64,000 nt of DNA from Pseudomonas rhizophila (GTDB lineage: Bacteria > Pseudomonadota > Gammaproteobacteria > Pseudomonadales > Pseudomonadaceae): the NCBI RefSeq assembly GCF_003033885.1, contig NZ_CP024081.1:1519980-1583979 (forward strand), read 5' to 3'. Under the pieces are notes generated by a model. The model was not told the origin of the DNA. It made no database searches and saw only the letters and a program-made list of their open reading frames with translations. Of the stretch, positions 1 through 9,084 are shown one piece after another. Within the stretch, counting starts at the first letter, position 1, and every line of letters begins with the position of its first letter. The translations under genes were made by a program, and so were the position numbers.

Positions 1-279
1 CCCAGGCAGTACAGCACCGGCGGCAGGGCTAATTTGCTGGGTATCAGCAAGCGCGGCGACAAGCACCTCAGGCAGTTGCTGGTTCAATGTGCTCGGGTCT
101 ATATGCAGAGGCTAGAACACCAGAAAGGGGCTCTGGCCGACTGGGTGCGCTCATTGCTTGGGCGACGACACTCGAACGTGGTGGCCTGCGCCCTGGCTAA
201 CAAGCTGGCGCGGATCGCGTGGGCGCTAGCGGCTCACCATACGCAATATGAAGCAGGGCCAGACGCGCTGAACGCCTGA
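1..279 (+). CDS. IS110/IS1111-type transposase, C-terminal part (partial)
   Basis: This is the C-terminal end of an IS110-family (DEDD) transposase; 92 codons are visible and the frame is open to the window edge. The segment reading YSTGGRANLLGISKRGDKHL, followed by an Arg/Ala-rich helix and the ALANKLARIAWA motif, is characteristic of the Transposase_20 (IS116/IS110/IS902) C-terminal domain with its conserved serine region. The N-terminal RuvC-like DEDD domain would lie upstream, so it cannot be told whether the enzyme is intact. The gene has no relation to the ribosomal operon downstream and points to an insertion beside or inside tuf. Confidence 0.85.
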   Translation, partial: PRQYSTGGRANLLGISKRGDKHLRQLLVQCARVYMQRLEHQKGALADWVRSLLGRRHSNVVACALANKLARIAWALAAHHTQYEAGPDALNA

Positions 280-543
280 CCCTGCGGTTGTTGCAGTACC
301 ACGAATCACCCTTCAGGTTTTGCGATAGCTGAACAACGGATGACGTGAACGGCCCACCGGCCTGACGAAGAACCTGACATAAAAATCGGCTTCAGAAGCC
401 GCGGCATTTTTCAGGATCGTCAGGCGCGACTCTCATCGTGGCGCGGGGCATGCCCTGGATCGACGCCGGATAGATTTAAGCAAGCCAACCACTTCACCCA
501 TTAATCAGTATTGCAAAAATGGGGGTGACCATAGATTTTTCCA
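1..543 (+). mobile_element. 3' part of an IS110-family insertion sequence
   Basis: The window opens inside a transposase reading frame that ends at 279, followed by about 264 bases without a convincing gene. The next recognisable sequence is an EF-Tu coding fragment starting at 544. The stretch 280-543 is therefore read as the non-coding 3' end of the element. The exact right end is a guess, because IS110 elements often lack clear terminal inverted repeats and target duplications. The 5' half lies outside the window. Confidence 0.7.
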
Positions 544-819
544 AAGTTCACTGCAGAAGTTTACGTTCTGAGCAAGGAAGAAGGCGGCCGTCATACTCCG
601 TTCTTCAAAGGCTACCGTCCACAGTTCTACTTCCGTACAACTGACGTGACCGGTAACTGCGAGCTGCCAGAAGGCGTTGAAATGGTAATGCCAGGTGACA
701 ACATCCAGATGACTGTCACTCTGATCAAGACCATCGCGATGGAAGACGGTCTGCGTTTCGCTATCCGTGAAGGCGGTCGTACCGTCGGCGCTGGCGTCGT
801 AGCCAAAGTCATCGAGTAA
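544..819 (+). pseudogene. tuf: 3' fragment of tuf (elongation factor Tu), cut off by the IS element
   Basis: The frame reads from [15 protein letters not shown] to [10 protein letters not shown] and stop, matching the last 91 residues of EF-Tu (most of domain III) with no internal damage. Upstream of codon AAG at 544 the similarity stops abruptly and insertion-sequence DNA begins. The GTP-binding domain, domain II and the start codon are absent from the window. In Pseudomonas the gene normally sits between fusA and rpsJ, and a second tuf copy elsewhere usually supplies EF-Tu, so loss of this copy could be tolerated. A collapsed repeat in the assembly is the main alternative, since both tuf and IS elements are multicopy. 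Confidence 0.85.
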
Positions 820-851
820 GTCTCTTGTAGAGTCAGCTTGATGAGTTGAAG

Positions 852-878
852 AGCCCCCGCCTAGCGGGGGCTTTTTTA
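852..878 (+). terminator. Rho-independent terminator after tuf
   Basis: AGCCCCCGC (852-860) pairs with GCGGGGGCT (864-872) over a CTA loop and is followed by a run of T. It separates tuf transcription from the S10 operon. Confidence 0.9.
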
Positions 879-883
879 TTGGG

Positions 884-912
884 TTGACACCTATCAGGGG
901 CGTCTATAGAAT
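884..912 (+). promoter_or_regulatory. Sigma-70 promoter of the S10 operon
   Basis: A consensus -35 TTGACA (884-889) is followed after 17 bases by TAGAAT (907-912), placed 60 bases before rpsJ and just after the tuf terminator. It gives the ribosomal operon its own start, independent of tuf and of the IS element. Confidence 0.8.
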
Positions 913-974
913 TGCGCCTCCTTTTAACGGGCGTATTGCGCTCGGTGGGAATAGCAGCCGGAGTCTGAAATCCA

Positions 975-1286
975 ATGCAAAATCAGCAAATCCGTATCAG
1001 GTTGAAGGCTTTTGACCATCGCCTGATCGACCAATCCACCCAGGAAATCGTGGAAACCGCGAAACGTACTGGTGCTCAAGTGCGTGGTCCAATTCCACTG
1101 CCTACCCGTAAAGAGCGGTTCACCGTTCTGGTCTCCCCGCACGTCAACAAAGACGCGCGTGACCAGTACGAGATCCGTACTCATAAGCGCGTTCTGGACA
1201 TCGTCCAGCCAACGGATAAAACCGTTGATGCACTTATGAAGCTTGATCTTGCGGCCGGTGTGGAAGTGCAGATCAGCCTCGGCTAA
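975..1286 (+). CDS. rpsJ: 30S ribosomal protein S10 (NusE)
   Basis: S10 is a small protein of the 30S head that also acts as NusE, partnering NusB in transcription antitermination (nusB is also in this window, at 47840). The 103-residue product beginning [16 protein letters not shown] is full length and strongly conserved. The ATG at 975 has a GGAG sequence about 12 bases upstream. It is the first gene of the S10 operon, 62 bases after the promoter -10 box. Confidence 0.98.
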
Positions 1287-1366
1287 GACTCGGTCTTGGT
1301 CGTGTAACGCTCTGAAATGGGCGGCCATAGCGGGTGAAAGCCCCGTACACTCATGAGGTTTACAAC

Positions 1367-2002
1367 ATGACTATTGGTGTAGTCGGTCGTAAATGCGGTA
1401 TGACCCGTATTTTCACCGAAGAAGGTGTCTCCATTCCGGTCACGGTCATTGAGATCGAGCCGAATCGCGTCACCCAGTTCAAAACTGAAGAGACCGATGG
1501 CTATCGTGCAGTGCAAGTCACTGTCGGCGAGCGTCGTGCTTCGCGTGTAACAGCTGCTCAAGCTGGCCACTTCGCCAAGGCGAACGTTGCCGCTGGTCGT
1601 ACCGTAATGGAATTCCGCCTTGAAGAAGGCGAGTACCAGGCCGGCGATCTGATCAACGCTGAAATCTTCGCTGCTGGTCAACTGGTTGATGTAACCGGTC
1701 AGTCCAAGGGTAAAGGCTTCCAGGGTACGATCAAGCGTTGGAACTTCCGCGGGCAAGATAACACCCACGGTAACTCCGTATCCCACCGCGTTCCAGGCTC
1801 TATCGGCCAGTGCCAGACTCCTGGTCGTGTATTCAAGGGCAAAAAAATGTCCGGTCATATGGGCGCTGAGCGCGTGACCGTGCAGTCCCTCGAAGTAGTG
1901 CGCGTGGACGCTGAACGCAATCTGTTGTTGGTCAAGGGCGCTGTTCCTGGCGCTACTGGCGGCAACTTGGTTGTACGTCCAGCAGCCAAGGCTCGCGGTT
2001 AA
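1367..2002 (+). CDS. rplC: 50S ribosomal protein L3
   Basis: L3 is an early 50S assembly protein that reaches towards the peptidyl-transferase centre. The product is 211 residues and starts [16 protein letters not shown]. An in-frame GTG 33 bases earlier is possible, but the ATG at 1367 is preceded by TGAGG at a good distance and gives the family's usual length. The [10 protein letters not shown] loop contains the glutamine that PrmB methylates in E. coli L3. Second gene of the S10 operon. Confidence 0.97.
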   Translation: MTIGVVGRKCGMTRIFTEEGVSIPVTVIEIEPNRVTQFKTEETDGYRAVQVTVGERRASRVTAAQAGHFAKANVAAGRTVMEFRLEEGEYQAGDLINAEIFAAGQLVDVTGQSKGKGFQGTIKRWNFRGQDNTHGNSVSHRVPGSIGQCQTPGRVFKGKKMSGHMGAERVTVQSLEVVRVDAERNLLLVKGAVPGATGGNLVVRPAAKARG

Positions 2003-2014
2003 GGGGAAGCTGAC

Positions 2015-2617
2015 ATGCAATTAAATGTAAATGACGCTCAAGCGATCGAAGTTTCCGAACTGACATTTGGCGGCGAATTCAACGAGACGCTGGTTCACCA
2101 AGCAGTCGTGGCCTACATGGCTGGCGGCCGTCAAGGTAGCAAGCAGCAAAAGACCCGTTCCGACGTTTCTGGTGGCGGTAAGCGCCCATGGCGTCAGAAA
2201 GGTACTGGCCGTGCTCGTGCCGGTACTATCCGTAGCCCAATCTGGCGTGGCGGCGGTACCACTTTTGCAGCTCGTCCTCAGGATCACTCCCAGAAGCTGA
2301 ACAAGAAGATGTATCGCGCAGCAATGCGTTCCATCCTTGCTGAGCTGGTGCGTACTGATCGTCTGGTCGTGGTTCAGGACTTCGCTGTTGAAGCACCGAA
2401 AACCAAAGATCTGCTGAACAAGCTGAACGGCATGGGCCTGACTGACGTCCTGATCGTGTCTGACGCTGTTGATCAGAACCTGTACCTGGCTGCTCGCAAC
2501 CTGCCACACGTTGATGTTCGTGACGTGCAAGGTTCCGATCCGGTCAGTCTGATCGCATACGACAAGGTGTTGATCACCGTGTCGGCCGTGAAGAAATTCG
2601 AGGAGCTGCTGGGATGA
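2015..2617 (+). CDS. rplD: 50S ribosomal protein L4
   Basis: L4 binds 23S rRNA and lines the exit tunnel; in E. coli it also represses its own S10 operon by acting on the leader. The 200-residue product shows the long basic loop ([19 protein letters not shown]) that penetrates the ribosome. The ATG at 2015 follows AGGGGAAG. The stop overlaps the start of rplW by four bases (ATGA), indicating translational coupling. No E. coli-like S10 leader structure was recognised upstream of rpsJ, so L4 autoregulation here is unproven. Confidence 0.98.
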
Positions 2618-2913
2618 ACCAGGAACGCGTATTTAAAGTTCTGCTTGGCCCGCACGTTTCCGAGAAGGCTACGGTTCTGGCAGACAAGAAAGGCCAGTTC
2701 GTTTTCAAGGTTGCTACCGACGCAACCAAGCTGGAAATCAAGAAGGCCGTCGAAAGCCTGTTCAGCGTGAAAGTAGAGCGCGTTACTACCCTGAATGTTC
2801 TGGGTAAGAGCAAGCGCACTGCTCGCGGTCTGGGCAAGCGTAATGACTGGAAGAAGGCAGTTATCTCCCTTCAGCCAGGCCAAGATCTCGATTTCAGCAG
2901 CAGTGCTGAGTAA
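2614..2913 (+). CDS. rplW: 50S ribosomal protein L23
   Basis: L23 sits at the tunnel exit and is the docking site for trigger factor and SRP. The 99-residue product starting [20 protein letters not shown] is complete. The start codon overlaps the rplD stop (ATGA), so the two are likely coupled. Followed after 14 bases by rplB. Confidence 0.98.
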
Positions 2914-2927
2914 GGAAGGGGTGCATC

Positions 2928-3752
2928 ATGGCAATCGTTAAATGCAAACCGACTTCCCCTGGCCGCCGTTTTGTGGTCAAGGTGGTCAACCAGGAGCTGC
3001 ATAAAGGCGCTCCTCACGCACCGCTGCTCGAGAAAAAATCGAAGTCTGGTGGTCGTAACAACAATGGCCGTATTACCACTCGTCACATCGGTGGTGGTCA
3101 TAAGCAGCATTATCGTCTGGTCGACTTCCGTCGCAACGACAAGGATGGCATCGCTGCCACCGTCGAGCGTATCGAATACGATCCAAACCGTACTGCTCAC
3201 ATCGCTCTGCTGCTGTACGCAGATGGCGAGCGTCGCTACATCATCGCCCCTAAAGGCGTGAGTGCTGGCGACCAGCTGATCGCAGGTGCTTTGGCACCGA
3301 TCAAGCCGGGCAACGCTCTGCAGCTGCGTAACATTCCAGTTGGTAGCACCGTACACGGCATCGAATTGAAGCCAGGTAAAGGCGCACAGATCGCTCGTTC
3401 CGCTGGTGCTTCGGCTCAGTTGATCGCTCGTGAAGGTGTCTACGTGACCCTGCGTCTGCGTTCTGGTGAGATGCGTAAAGTACTGGCTGAGTGCCGTGCG
3501 ACCCTGGGCGAAGTCTCGAACTCCGAGCACAGCCTGCGTTCGTTGGGTAAAGCTGGTGCCAAGCGCTGGCGTGGCGTTCGCCCAACCGTTCGTGGTGTTG
3601 CCATGAACCCGGTTGACCACCCACATGGTGGTGGTGAAGGTCGTACCTCTGGTGGTCGTCATCCGGTATCGCCATGGGGCTTCCCGACTAAGGGCGCGAA
3701 GACTCGTGGTAATAAGCGTACCGACAAAATGATCGTCCGTCGTCGCAAGTAA
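2928..3752 (+). CDS. rplB: 50S ribosomal protein L2
   Basis: L2 is among the most conserved 50S proteins and is needed for subunit association and peptidyl transfer. The product has 274 residues and keeps the C-terminal [18 protein letters not shown] motif, which includes the histidine (His229 in E. coli) implicated in activity. ATG at 2928 follows a GGAAGGGG ribosome-binding site. Fifth gene of the S10 operon. Confidence 0.98.
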
Positions 3753-3768
3753 ATAGAGGGATACGACA

Positions 3769-4044
3769 GTGCCACGTTCTCTGAAAAAAGGTCCTTTTAT
3801 TGATCTTCACCTACTGAAGAAGATCGAAGTGGCGGCGGAAAAGAACGATCGCAAACCAGTTAAGACCTGGTCGCGTCGTTCGATGATCCTGCCACAAATG
3901 GTCGGTCTGACCATCGCAGTACACAACGGTCGCCAACACGTCCCAGTTCTCGTTAACGAAGACATGGTCGGCCACAAACTGGGCGAGTTTGCCGGTACCC
4001 GCACATACCGTGGGCACGTGGCTGACAAGAAAGCCAAGCGTTAA
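3769..4044 (+). CDS. rpsS: 30S ribosomal protein S19
   Basis: S19 is a protein of the 30S head near the A-site finger. The 91-residue product begins (M)[14 protein letters not shown]. The start codon is GTG at 3769; no ATG in frame would give a full-length protein, and the sequence PRSLKKGPF directly after it is the conserved N-terminus. Lies 16 bases after rplB and 11 before rplV. Confidence 0.97.
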
Positions 4045-4055
4045 GGGGTAAGGAA

Positions 4056-4388
4056 ATGGAAGTAGCCGCTAAGTTGTCGGGCGCTCGAATCTCCGCCCAG
4101 AAAGCCCGCTTGGTCGCCGACCAGATCCGCGGGAAGAAGGTGGGCGAAGCGCTCAACCTGTTGGCTTTCAGCAGTAAGAAAGCCGCCGAGATCATGAAGA
4201 AAGTGCTGGAGTCGGCCGTAGCCAACGCCGAGCATAACGAAGGCGCAGATGTTGATGACCTGAAGGTCAGCACCGTTTTCGTCAACGAAGGGCGTTCGCT
4301 GAAGCGCATCATGCCACGTGCCAAAGGCCGTGCTGATCGCATCGTCAAGCGGTCTTGCCATATCACTGTCAAGGTTGCTGACAAGTAA
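4056..4388 (+). CDS. rplV: 50S ribosomal protein L22
   Basis: L22 lines the exit tunnel with its beta-hairpin and is a known site of macrolide-resistance changes. The 110-residue protein starts [26 protein letters not shown] and keeps the hairpin region [30 protein letters not shown] upstream is a strong ribosome-binding site. No deletion in the hairpin is seen. Confidence 0.98.
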
Positions 4389-4401
4389 CGGAGTCGAAGA
4401 G

Positions 4402-5088
4402 ATGGGTCAGAAAGTACATCCCATTGGCATTCGCCTGGGAATCGTCAAGGAGCACACCTCCGTCTGGTACGCAGACGGTCGGACTTATGCGGACTACTTG
4501 TTCGCTGATCTGAAGGTGCGTGAGTATCTCCAAGACAAACTAAAAAGCGCGTCCGTAAGCCGTATCGATATCCATCGTCCGGCGCAGACTGCACGCATCA
4601 CCATCCACACTGCTCGTCCAGGTATCGTTATCGGGAAGAAAGGTGAAGATGTTGAGAAGCTGCGTCAGGACCTGACCAAGCAAATGGGTGTGCCTGTGCA
4701 CATCAATATCGAAGAGATCCGCAAGCCGGAGCTCGACGGTATGCTGGTTGCGCAGAGCGTAGCTCAGCAGCTGGAGCGTCGTGTAATGTTCCGTCGCGCT
4801 ATGAAGCGCGCTGTACAGAACGCAATGCGCATTGGTGCCAAAGGCATCAAAATCCAAGTGAGCGGTCGTCTCGGCGGTGCTGAAATCGCACGTACTGAAT
4901 GGTATCGCGAAGGTCGTGTGCCACTGCACACCCTGCGTGCCGACATCGACTATGCCAACTACGAAGCTCACACCACCTATGGTGTGATCGGTGTAAAGGT
5001 TTGGATCTTCAAAGGCGAAGTAATTGGTGGTCGCCAAGAAGAGCTGAAGCCACAAGCACCAGCGCCTCGTAAAAAAGCTGCTAAGTAA
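4402..5088 (+). CDS. rpsC: 30S ribosomal protein S3
   Basis: S3 helps form the mRNA entry channel. The 228-residue product has a type II KH domain with the [17 protein letters not shown] motif (GxxG loop) in the first third and the S3 C-terminal domain after it, ending in a Lys-rich tail. An upstream in-frame extension overlapping rplV exists, but the ATG at 4402, preceded by ACGGAGTCGAAGAG, gives the conserved start [13 protein letters not shown]. Confidence 0.98.
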
Positions 5089-5100
5089 GGGGTACGCCAA

Positions 5101-5514
5101 ATGTTGCAACCAAAGCGTACGAAGTTCCGCAAGCAGATGACCGGTCACAACCGTGGCCTGGCATTGCGCGGTAGCAAAGTCAGCTTCGGCGAGTTCGCGC
5201 TGAAGTCTGTTGCTCGTGGTCGTCTCACCGCTCGTCAGATCGAGTCAGCGCGTCGTGCTCTGACCCGTCACGTAAAACGTGGCGGCAAGATCTGGATCCG
5301 TGTATTCCCGGACAAGCCTGTCACCAAGAAGCCACTCGAAGTTCGGATGGGTAAAGGTAAGGGTAACGTGGAGTACTGGGTTGCCCAGATTCAGCCAGGC
5401 AAAGTCCTGTATGAAATCGAGGGTGTTTCTGAAGAGCTGGCGCGTGAGGCTTTCGCCCTGGCTGCTGCAAAGCTGCCGCTCGCCACCTCCTTTGTTAAAC
5501 GGACGGTGATGTGA
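5101..5514 (+). CDS. rplP: 50S ribosomal protein L16
   Basis: L16 is a late-assembling 50S protein at the A and P sites. The product has 137 residues beginning [19 protein letters not shown], full family length. The sequence [19 protein letters not shown] lies in the region where the E. coli protein is arginine-hydroxylated. The stop codon overlaps the start of rpmC by one base. Confidence 0.98.
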
Positions 5515-5705
5515 TGAAAGCGAATGAACTTCGTGAGAAATCAGCACAGCAGCTGAACGAGCAACTGCTCGGCCTGCTGCGCGACCAGTTCAATCTGCGC
5601 ATGCAGAAAGCAACTGGCCAGTTGGGGCAGTCTCATCTGCTCTCGCAAGTTAAGCGTGACATCGCTCGCGTGAAAACTGTGCTCAACCAGCAGGCAGGTA
5701 AGTAA
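5514..5705 (+). CDS. rpmC: 50S ribosomal protein L29
   Basis: L29 is a small two-helix protein next to L23 at the tunnel exit. The 63-residue product starts [22 protein letters not shown] at 5511 would add one residue; the ATG at 5514 is preferred because MKANEL is the conserved N-terminus. The A of that ATG is the last base of the rplP stop, so translation is probably coupled. Confidence 0.97.
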
Positions 5706-5707
5706 TC

Positions 5708-5974
5708 ATGGCTGAAGCCGAAAAAACTGTCCGTACGCTGACTGGCCGTGTTGTCAGCGACAAGATGGACAAAACCATCACCGTTCTGATCGAGCGTCGC
5801 GTTAAGCACCCGATCTACGGTAAATACGTTAAGCGTTCGACTAAGCTGCACGCGCACGACGAAACCAATCAGTGCCACATCGGCGACAAAGTCACTATTC
5901 GTGAAACTCGTCCGATGGCCAAGACCAAGTCTTGGGCGCTGGTTGATGTTCTCGAACGCGCTGTGGAAGTCTAA
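5708..5974 (+). CDS. rpsQ: 30S ribosomal protein S17
   Basis: S17 is an OB-fold protein that binds 16S rRNA early in 30S assembly. The 88-residue product carries the conserved [19 protein letters not shown] strand and the [14 protein letters not shown] loop. It starts two bases after the rpmC stop and closes the S10 segment; rplN follows after 23 bases with no obvious terminator, so S10 and spc may be co-transcribed. Confidence 0.98.
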   Translation: MAEAEKTVRTLTGRVVSDKMDKTITVLIERRVKHPIYGKYVKRSTKLHAHDETNQCHIGDKVTIRETRPMAKTKSWALVDVLERAVEV

Positions 5975-5997
5975 GGGCTAGGGGTCGGAGAAATTAT

Positions 5998-6366
5998 ATG
6001 ATTCAGACTCAATCCATGCTCGATGTGGCCGATAACAGCGGCGCTCGCCGTGTTATGTGCATCAAGGTGCTGGGTGGCTCCCATCGTCGTTACGCTGGTA
6101 TTGGTGACATCATCAAAGTTACCGTCAAGGAAGCAATTCCTCGCGGTAAGGTGAAAAAAGGCCAAGTGATGACTGCTGTTGTAGTCCGCACTCGCCACGG
6201 TGTTCGTCGCGCTGACGGCTCCATCATCCGCTTTGATGGCAACGCTGCTGTTCTGTTGAACAACAAGCAAGAGCCAATCGGCACCCGTATCTTTGGGCCA
6301 GTGACCCGTGAGCTTCGTACTGAGAAGTTCATGAAGATCGTCTCGCTCGCCCCAGAAGTGCTGTAA
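5998..6366 (+). CDS. rplN: 50S ribosomal protein L14
   Basis: L14 forms inter-subunit bridges B5 and B8 and is the target of the silencing factor RsfS. The 122-residue protein begins [19 protein letters not shown], complete and highly conserved. It is the first gene of the spc segment; GGGGTCGGAG lies just upstream. Confidence 0.98.
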   Translation: MIQTQSMLDVADNSGARRVMCIKVLGGSHRRYAGIGDIIKVTVKEAIPRGKVKKGQVMTAVVVRTRHGVRRADGSIIRFDGNAAVLLNNKQEPIGTRIFGPVTRELRTEKFMKIVSLAPEVL

Positions 6367-6377
6367 GGAGATCCGAC

Positions 6378-6692
6378 ATGCAAAAGATTCGTCGTGACGA
6401 CGAGATCATCGTGATCGCCGGCAAGGACAAGGGTAAGCGCGGTAAGGTGCTGAAGGTTCTCGCTGACAACCGTCTGGTTGTTGGTGGCCTGAACCTGGTC
6501 AAGCGCCATACCAAGCCTAACCCGATGTCGGGCGTACAGGGCGGTATCGTCGAGAAAGAAGCGCCACTGCACGCTTCCAACGTCGCCATTTTCAACGGCG
6601 AAACCAACAAGGCTGACCGCGTTGGTTTCAAAGTAGAAGACGGTAAGAAAATTCGTGTCTTCAAGTCGACCCAAAAAGCGGTTGATGCTTGA
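6378..6692 (+). CDS. rplX: 50S ribosomal protein L24
   Basis: L24 is an assembly initiator that binds the 5' region of 23S rRNA. The 104-residue product has the KOW motif near its N-terminus ([18 protein letters not shown]). TAAGGAGATCC upstream is a near-ideal ribosome-binding site. Lies 11 bases after rplN. Confidence 0.98.
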   Translation: MQKIRRDDEIIVIAGKDKGKRGKVLKVLADNRLVVGGLNLVKRHTKPNPMSGVQGGIVEKEAPLHASNVAIFNGETNKADRVGFKVEDGKKIRVFKSTQKAVDA

Positions 6693-6712
6693 ACACTGCT
6701 AGGTAGAAGACC

Positions 6713-7252
6713 ATGGCACGACTAAAAGAGATTTACCGGAAGGAAATCGCACCGAAGCTTAAGGAAGAACTTAAGCTTTCGAACGTGATGGAAGTTCCGC
6801 GCGTTACCAAAATCACCCTGAACATGGGTCTGGGCGAAGCGATCGGCGACAAAAAAGTCATCGAGCACGCTGTTGCTGACCTGGAAAAGATCACCGGTCA
6901 GAAAGTCGTTGTGACTTACGCTCGGAAATCCATCGCTGGCTTTAAAGTCCGTGAAGGTTGGCCGATCGGCGTCAAAGTGACCCTGCGCCGTGAGCGTATG
7001 TACGAGTTCCTGGATCGTCTGCTGTCGATCTCCCTGCCTCGGGTTCGCGACTTCCGCGGCCTGAATGCCAAGTCCTTCGATGGTCGTGGTAACTACAGCA
7101 TGGGCGTTAAAGAGCAGATCATTTTCCCGGAAATCGATTACGACAAGATCGACGCTCTCCGCGGTCTGGACATTACCCTGACCACCACTGCTCGGACGGA
7201 TGACGAAGGTCGCGCACTGCTGCGCGCTTTCAAATTCCCGTTCCGCAACTGA
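6713..7252 (+). CDS. rplE: 50S ribosomal protein L5
   Basis: L5 binds 5S rRNA and contacts the P-site tRNA. The product is 179 residues, starting [20 protein letters not shown], with the conserved [14 protein letters not shown] and [18 protein letters not shown] segments. In E. coli the spc operon is repressed by S8 binding around the L5 start; that target was not looked for at structural level here. Confidence 0.98.
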   Translation: MARLKEIYRKEIAPKLKEELKLSNVMEVPRVTKITLNMGLGEAIGDKKVIEHAVADLEKITGQKVVVTYARKSIAGFKVREGWPIGVKVTLRRERMYEFLDRLLSISLPRVRDFRGLNAKSFDGRGNYSMGVKEQIIFPEIDYDKIDALRGLDITLTTTARTDDEGRALLRAFKFPFRN

Positions 7253-7265
7253 TTGGAGTAGGAAA

Positions 7266-7571
7266 ATGGCCAAGAAGAGCATGAAAAACCGTGAGCTGAA
7301 GCGTCAGCTCACCGTTGCCAAGTACGCCACCAAGCGTGCAGCGCTGAAAGCTATCATCGTTGATCTGAACGCAAGTCCAGAAGCGCGTTGGGAAGCTACC
7401 GTAGCACTGCAGAAGCAGCCACGTGACGCAAGCGCTTCGCGCATGCGTAACCGCTGCCGCCTGACTGGTCGTCCGCACGGCGTGTACCGCAAGTTCGGCC
7501 TCGGCCGTAACATGCTGCGTCAAGCTGCAATGCGTGGTGACGTTCCAGGTCTGGTTAAAGCCAGCTGGTAA
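7266..7571 (+). CDS. rpsN: 30S ribosomal protein S14 (zinc-free long form)
   Basis: S14 is a 30S head protein near the decoding site. The 101-residue product starts [15 protein letters not shown] and ends [13 protein letters not shown]. It is the long form that lacks the CxxC pairs of the zinc-ribbon version. The frame is open upstream into rplE, but ATG 7266 follows TTGGAGTAGGAAA and matches the family start. A 210-base gap follows before rpsH, unusual inside an spc operon. Confidence 0.97.
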   Translation: MAKKSMKNRELKRQLTVAKYATKRAALKAIIVDLNASPEARWEATVALQKQPRDASASRMRNRCRLTGRPHGVYRKFGLGRNMLRQAAMRGDVPGLVKASW

Positions 7572-7631
7572 GCACTGTCAATGTCTCGGTGTTCGGGGTC
7601 GCAAGATCCTGACCGCCGGTGACCTTGAACT

Positions 7632-7661
7632 TGAATCAAGCCCCTTTTGGGGCTTGATTCA
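7632..7661 (+). terminator. Strong perfect hairpin between rpsN and rpsH
   Basis: TGAATCAAGCCCC (7632-7644) pairs perfectly with GGGGCTTGATTCA (7649-7661) over a TTTT loop, a 13-bp stem. There is no T-run after it (next bases TTTGTGG), so it may attenuate, protect an mRNA end or mark a processing site rather than fully terminate. Confidence 0.6.
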
Positions 7662-7682
7662 TTTGTGGGGTGTGTCTAGAAT
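7654..7682 (+). promoter_or_regulatory. Probable sigma-70 promoter before rpsH
   Basis: TTGATT (7654-7659) and TAGAAT (7677-7682) are separated by 17 bases. The -10 is the same hexamer as in the S10 promoter, and the -35 lies within the 3' arm of the preceding hairpin. It would give a leader of about 90 bases before rpsH. Confidence 0.6.
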
Positions 7683-7781
7683 ACCCGGCTCGCCTGAGCC
7701 CGTGCTTTTATCGCGCGGATGTACTCGGCGACACGTAGTAGCCGAAAGGCTAATTTTTTGTGTATTAGGAGCGTCTAGCCC

Positions 7782-8174
7782 ATGAGTATGCAGGACCCGT
7801 TAGCGGACATGCTAACTCGTATCCGTAATGCCCAGATGGCTGAAAAGTCCGTCGTAAGCATGCCATCTTCTACTTTGAAGGTAGCTGTTGCCAAAGTCCT
7901 GAAGGACGAAGGTTACATTGCGGGTTATCAGATCAGCAGCGAAATCAAGCCACTGCTGTCCATCGAGCTGAAGTACTTCGAAGGCCGTCCGGTCATCGAG
8001 GAAGTGAAGCGCGTTAGCCGTCCAGGCCTGCGTCAGTACAAGTCCGTCGAGGATCTGCCAAAAGTTCGTGGCGGTCTCGGTGTGTCTATCGTCTCCACCA
8101 ACAAAGGTGTGATGACGGATCGTGCTGCGCGCGCTGCCGGTGTCGGCGGCGAAGTTCTTTGCACTGTGTTCTAA
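7782..8174 (+). CDS. rpsH: 30S ribosomal protein S8
   Basis: S8 binds the central domain of 16S rRNA and in E. coli is the translational repressor of the spc operon. The 130-residue product begins [18 protein letters not shown] and keeps the C-terminal [20 protein letters not shown] segment. ATTAGGAGCG precedes the ATG at 7782. Because it follows a 210-base gap with hairpin and promoter, S8 may head its own transcript here. Confidence 0.97.
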   Translation: MSMQDPLADMLTRIRNAQMAEKSVVSMPSSTLKVAVAKVLKDEGYIAGYQISSEIKPLLSIELKYFEGRPVIEEVKRVSRPGLRQYKSVEDLPKVRGGLGVSIVSTNKGVMTDRAARAAGVGGEVLCTVF

Positions 8175-8186
8175 GGGGGGATAAGC

Positions 8187-8720
8187 ATGTCACGCGTCGC
8201 TAAGAACCCCGTTAAGCTGCCAGCCGGTGTCGAAGTCAAATTCGCAGGCCAACAGCTTTCGGTGAAGGGTGCCAAGGGCACTCTGCAACTGAACATCCAT
8301 TCGTCCGTTGAGATTGTTGAAGAAGCTGGTGAGCTGCGTTTCGCTGCTCGCAATGGCGATCAACAGACTCGCGCAATGGCTGGTACCACTCGTGCGTTGG
8401 TAAACAACATGGTCCAAGGCGTAAGCCAAGGCTTCGAGCGCAAGCTCCAGCTGGTCGGTGTTGGTTACAAGGCGCAAGCAAAAGGCACAGTGCTGAACCT
8501 GGCTCTTGGCTTCTCGCACCCAGTGGATTATGAACTGCCGGAAGGCATCACCGCTGAGACTCCTAGCCAGACCGATATCCTGATCAAGGGCATCGACAAG
8601 CAGCTGGTAGGTCAAGTGGCCGCCGAGATCCGCGACTTCCGTCCACCAGAGCCGTACAAAGGCAAAGGTGTGCGCTACGCGGACGAAGTCGTCCGTCGTA
8701 AAGAAGCCAAGAAGAAGTAG
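8187..8720 (+). CDS. rplF: 50S ribosomal protein L6
   Basis: L6 is a two-domain protein at the factor-binding region of the 50S subunit. The 177-residue product starts [19 protein letters not shown] and ends with the basic tail [11 protein letters not shown]. Starts 12 bases after rpsH behind GGGGGGATAAGC. Confidence 0.98.
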   Translation: MSRVAKNPVKLPAGVEVKFAGQQLSVKGAKGTLQLNIHSSVEIVEEAGELRFAARNGDQQTRAMAGTTRALVNNMVQGVSQGFERKLQLVGVGYKAQAKGTVLNLALGFSHPVDYELPEGITAETPSQTDILIKGIDKQLVGQVAAEIRDFRPPEPYKGKGVRYADEVVRRKEAKKK

Positions 8721-8730
8721 GGCATAGCAA

Positions 8731-9081
8731 ATGACCGACAAAAAAGTTACTCGACTGCGTCGCGCTCGCAAAGCACGCCTGAAAATGCACGAACTCGAAG
8801 TCGTGCGTCTCTGCGTGTTCCGCTCGTCGCAGCACATCTACGCCCAGGTCATTTCGGCCGACGGCAACAAAGTCCTGGCAAGTGCCTCGACTTTGGATAA
8901 AGAACTGCGTGATGGCGCCACTGGCAACATCGACGCGGCCACTAAGGTTGGCCAGCTGGTCGCTACGCGTGCTAAAGCCGCTGGCGTCTCGCAGGTGGCT
9001 TTCGACCGCTCTGGCTTCAAGTACCACGGCCGCGTCAAGGCGCTGGCTGATGCTGCTCGTGAAGCTGGGCTGGAGTTCTAA
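8731..9081 (+). CDS. rplR: 50S ribosomal protein L18
   Basis: L18 brings 5S rRNA into the 50S subunit together with L5. The 116-residue protein begins [19 protein letters not shown] and keeps the [20 protein letters not shown] block that contacts 5S rRNA. The basic N-terminal tail is typical. Ten bases separate it from rplF and three from rpsE. Confidence 0.98.
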   Translation: MTDKKVTRLRRARKARLKMHELEVVRLCVFRSSQHIYAQVISADGNKVLASASTLDKELRDGATGNIDAATKVGQLVATRAKAAGVSQVAFDRSGFKYHGRVKALADAAREAGLEF

Positions 9082-9084
9082 GTT

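Noticed and set aside
7534..7785. A possible small gene in the rpsN-rpsH gap
   Set aside because: It overlaps the end of rpsN, spans a strong hairpin and a promoter, and its product has no family resemblance.
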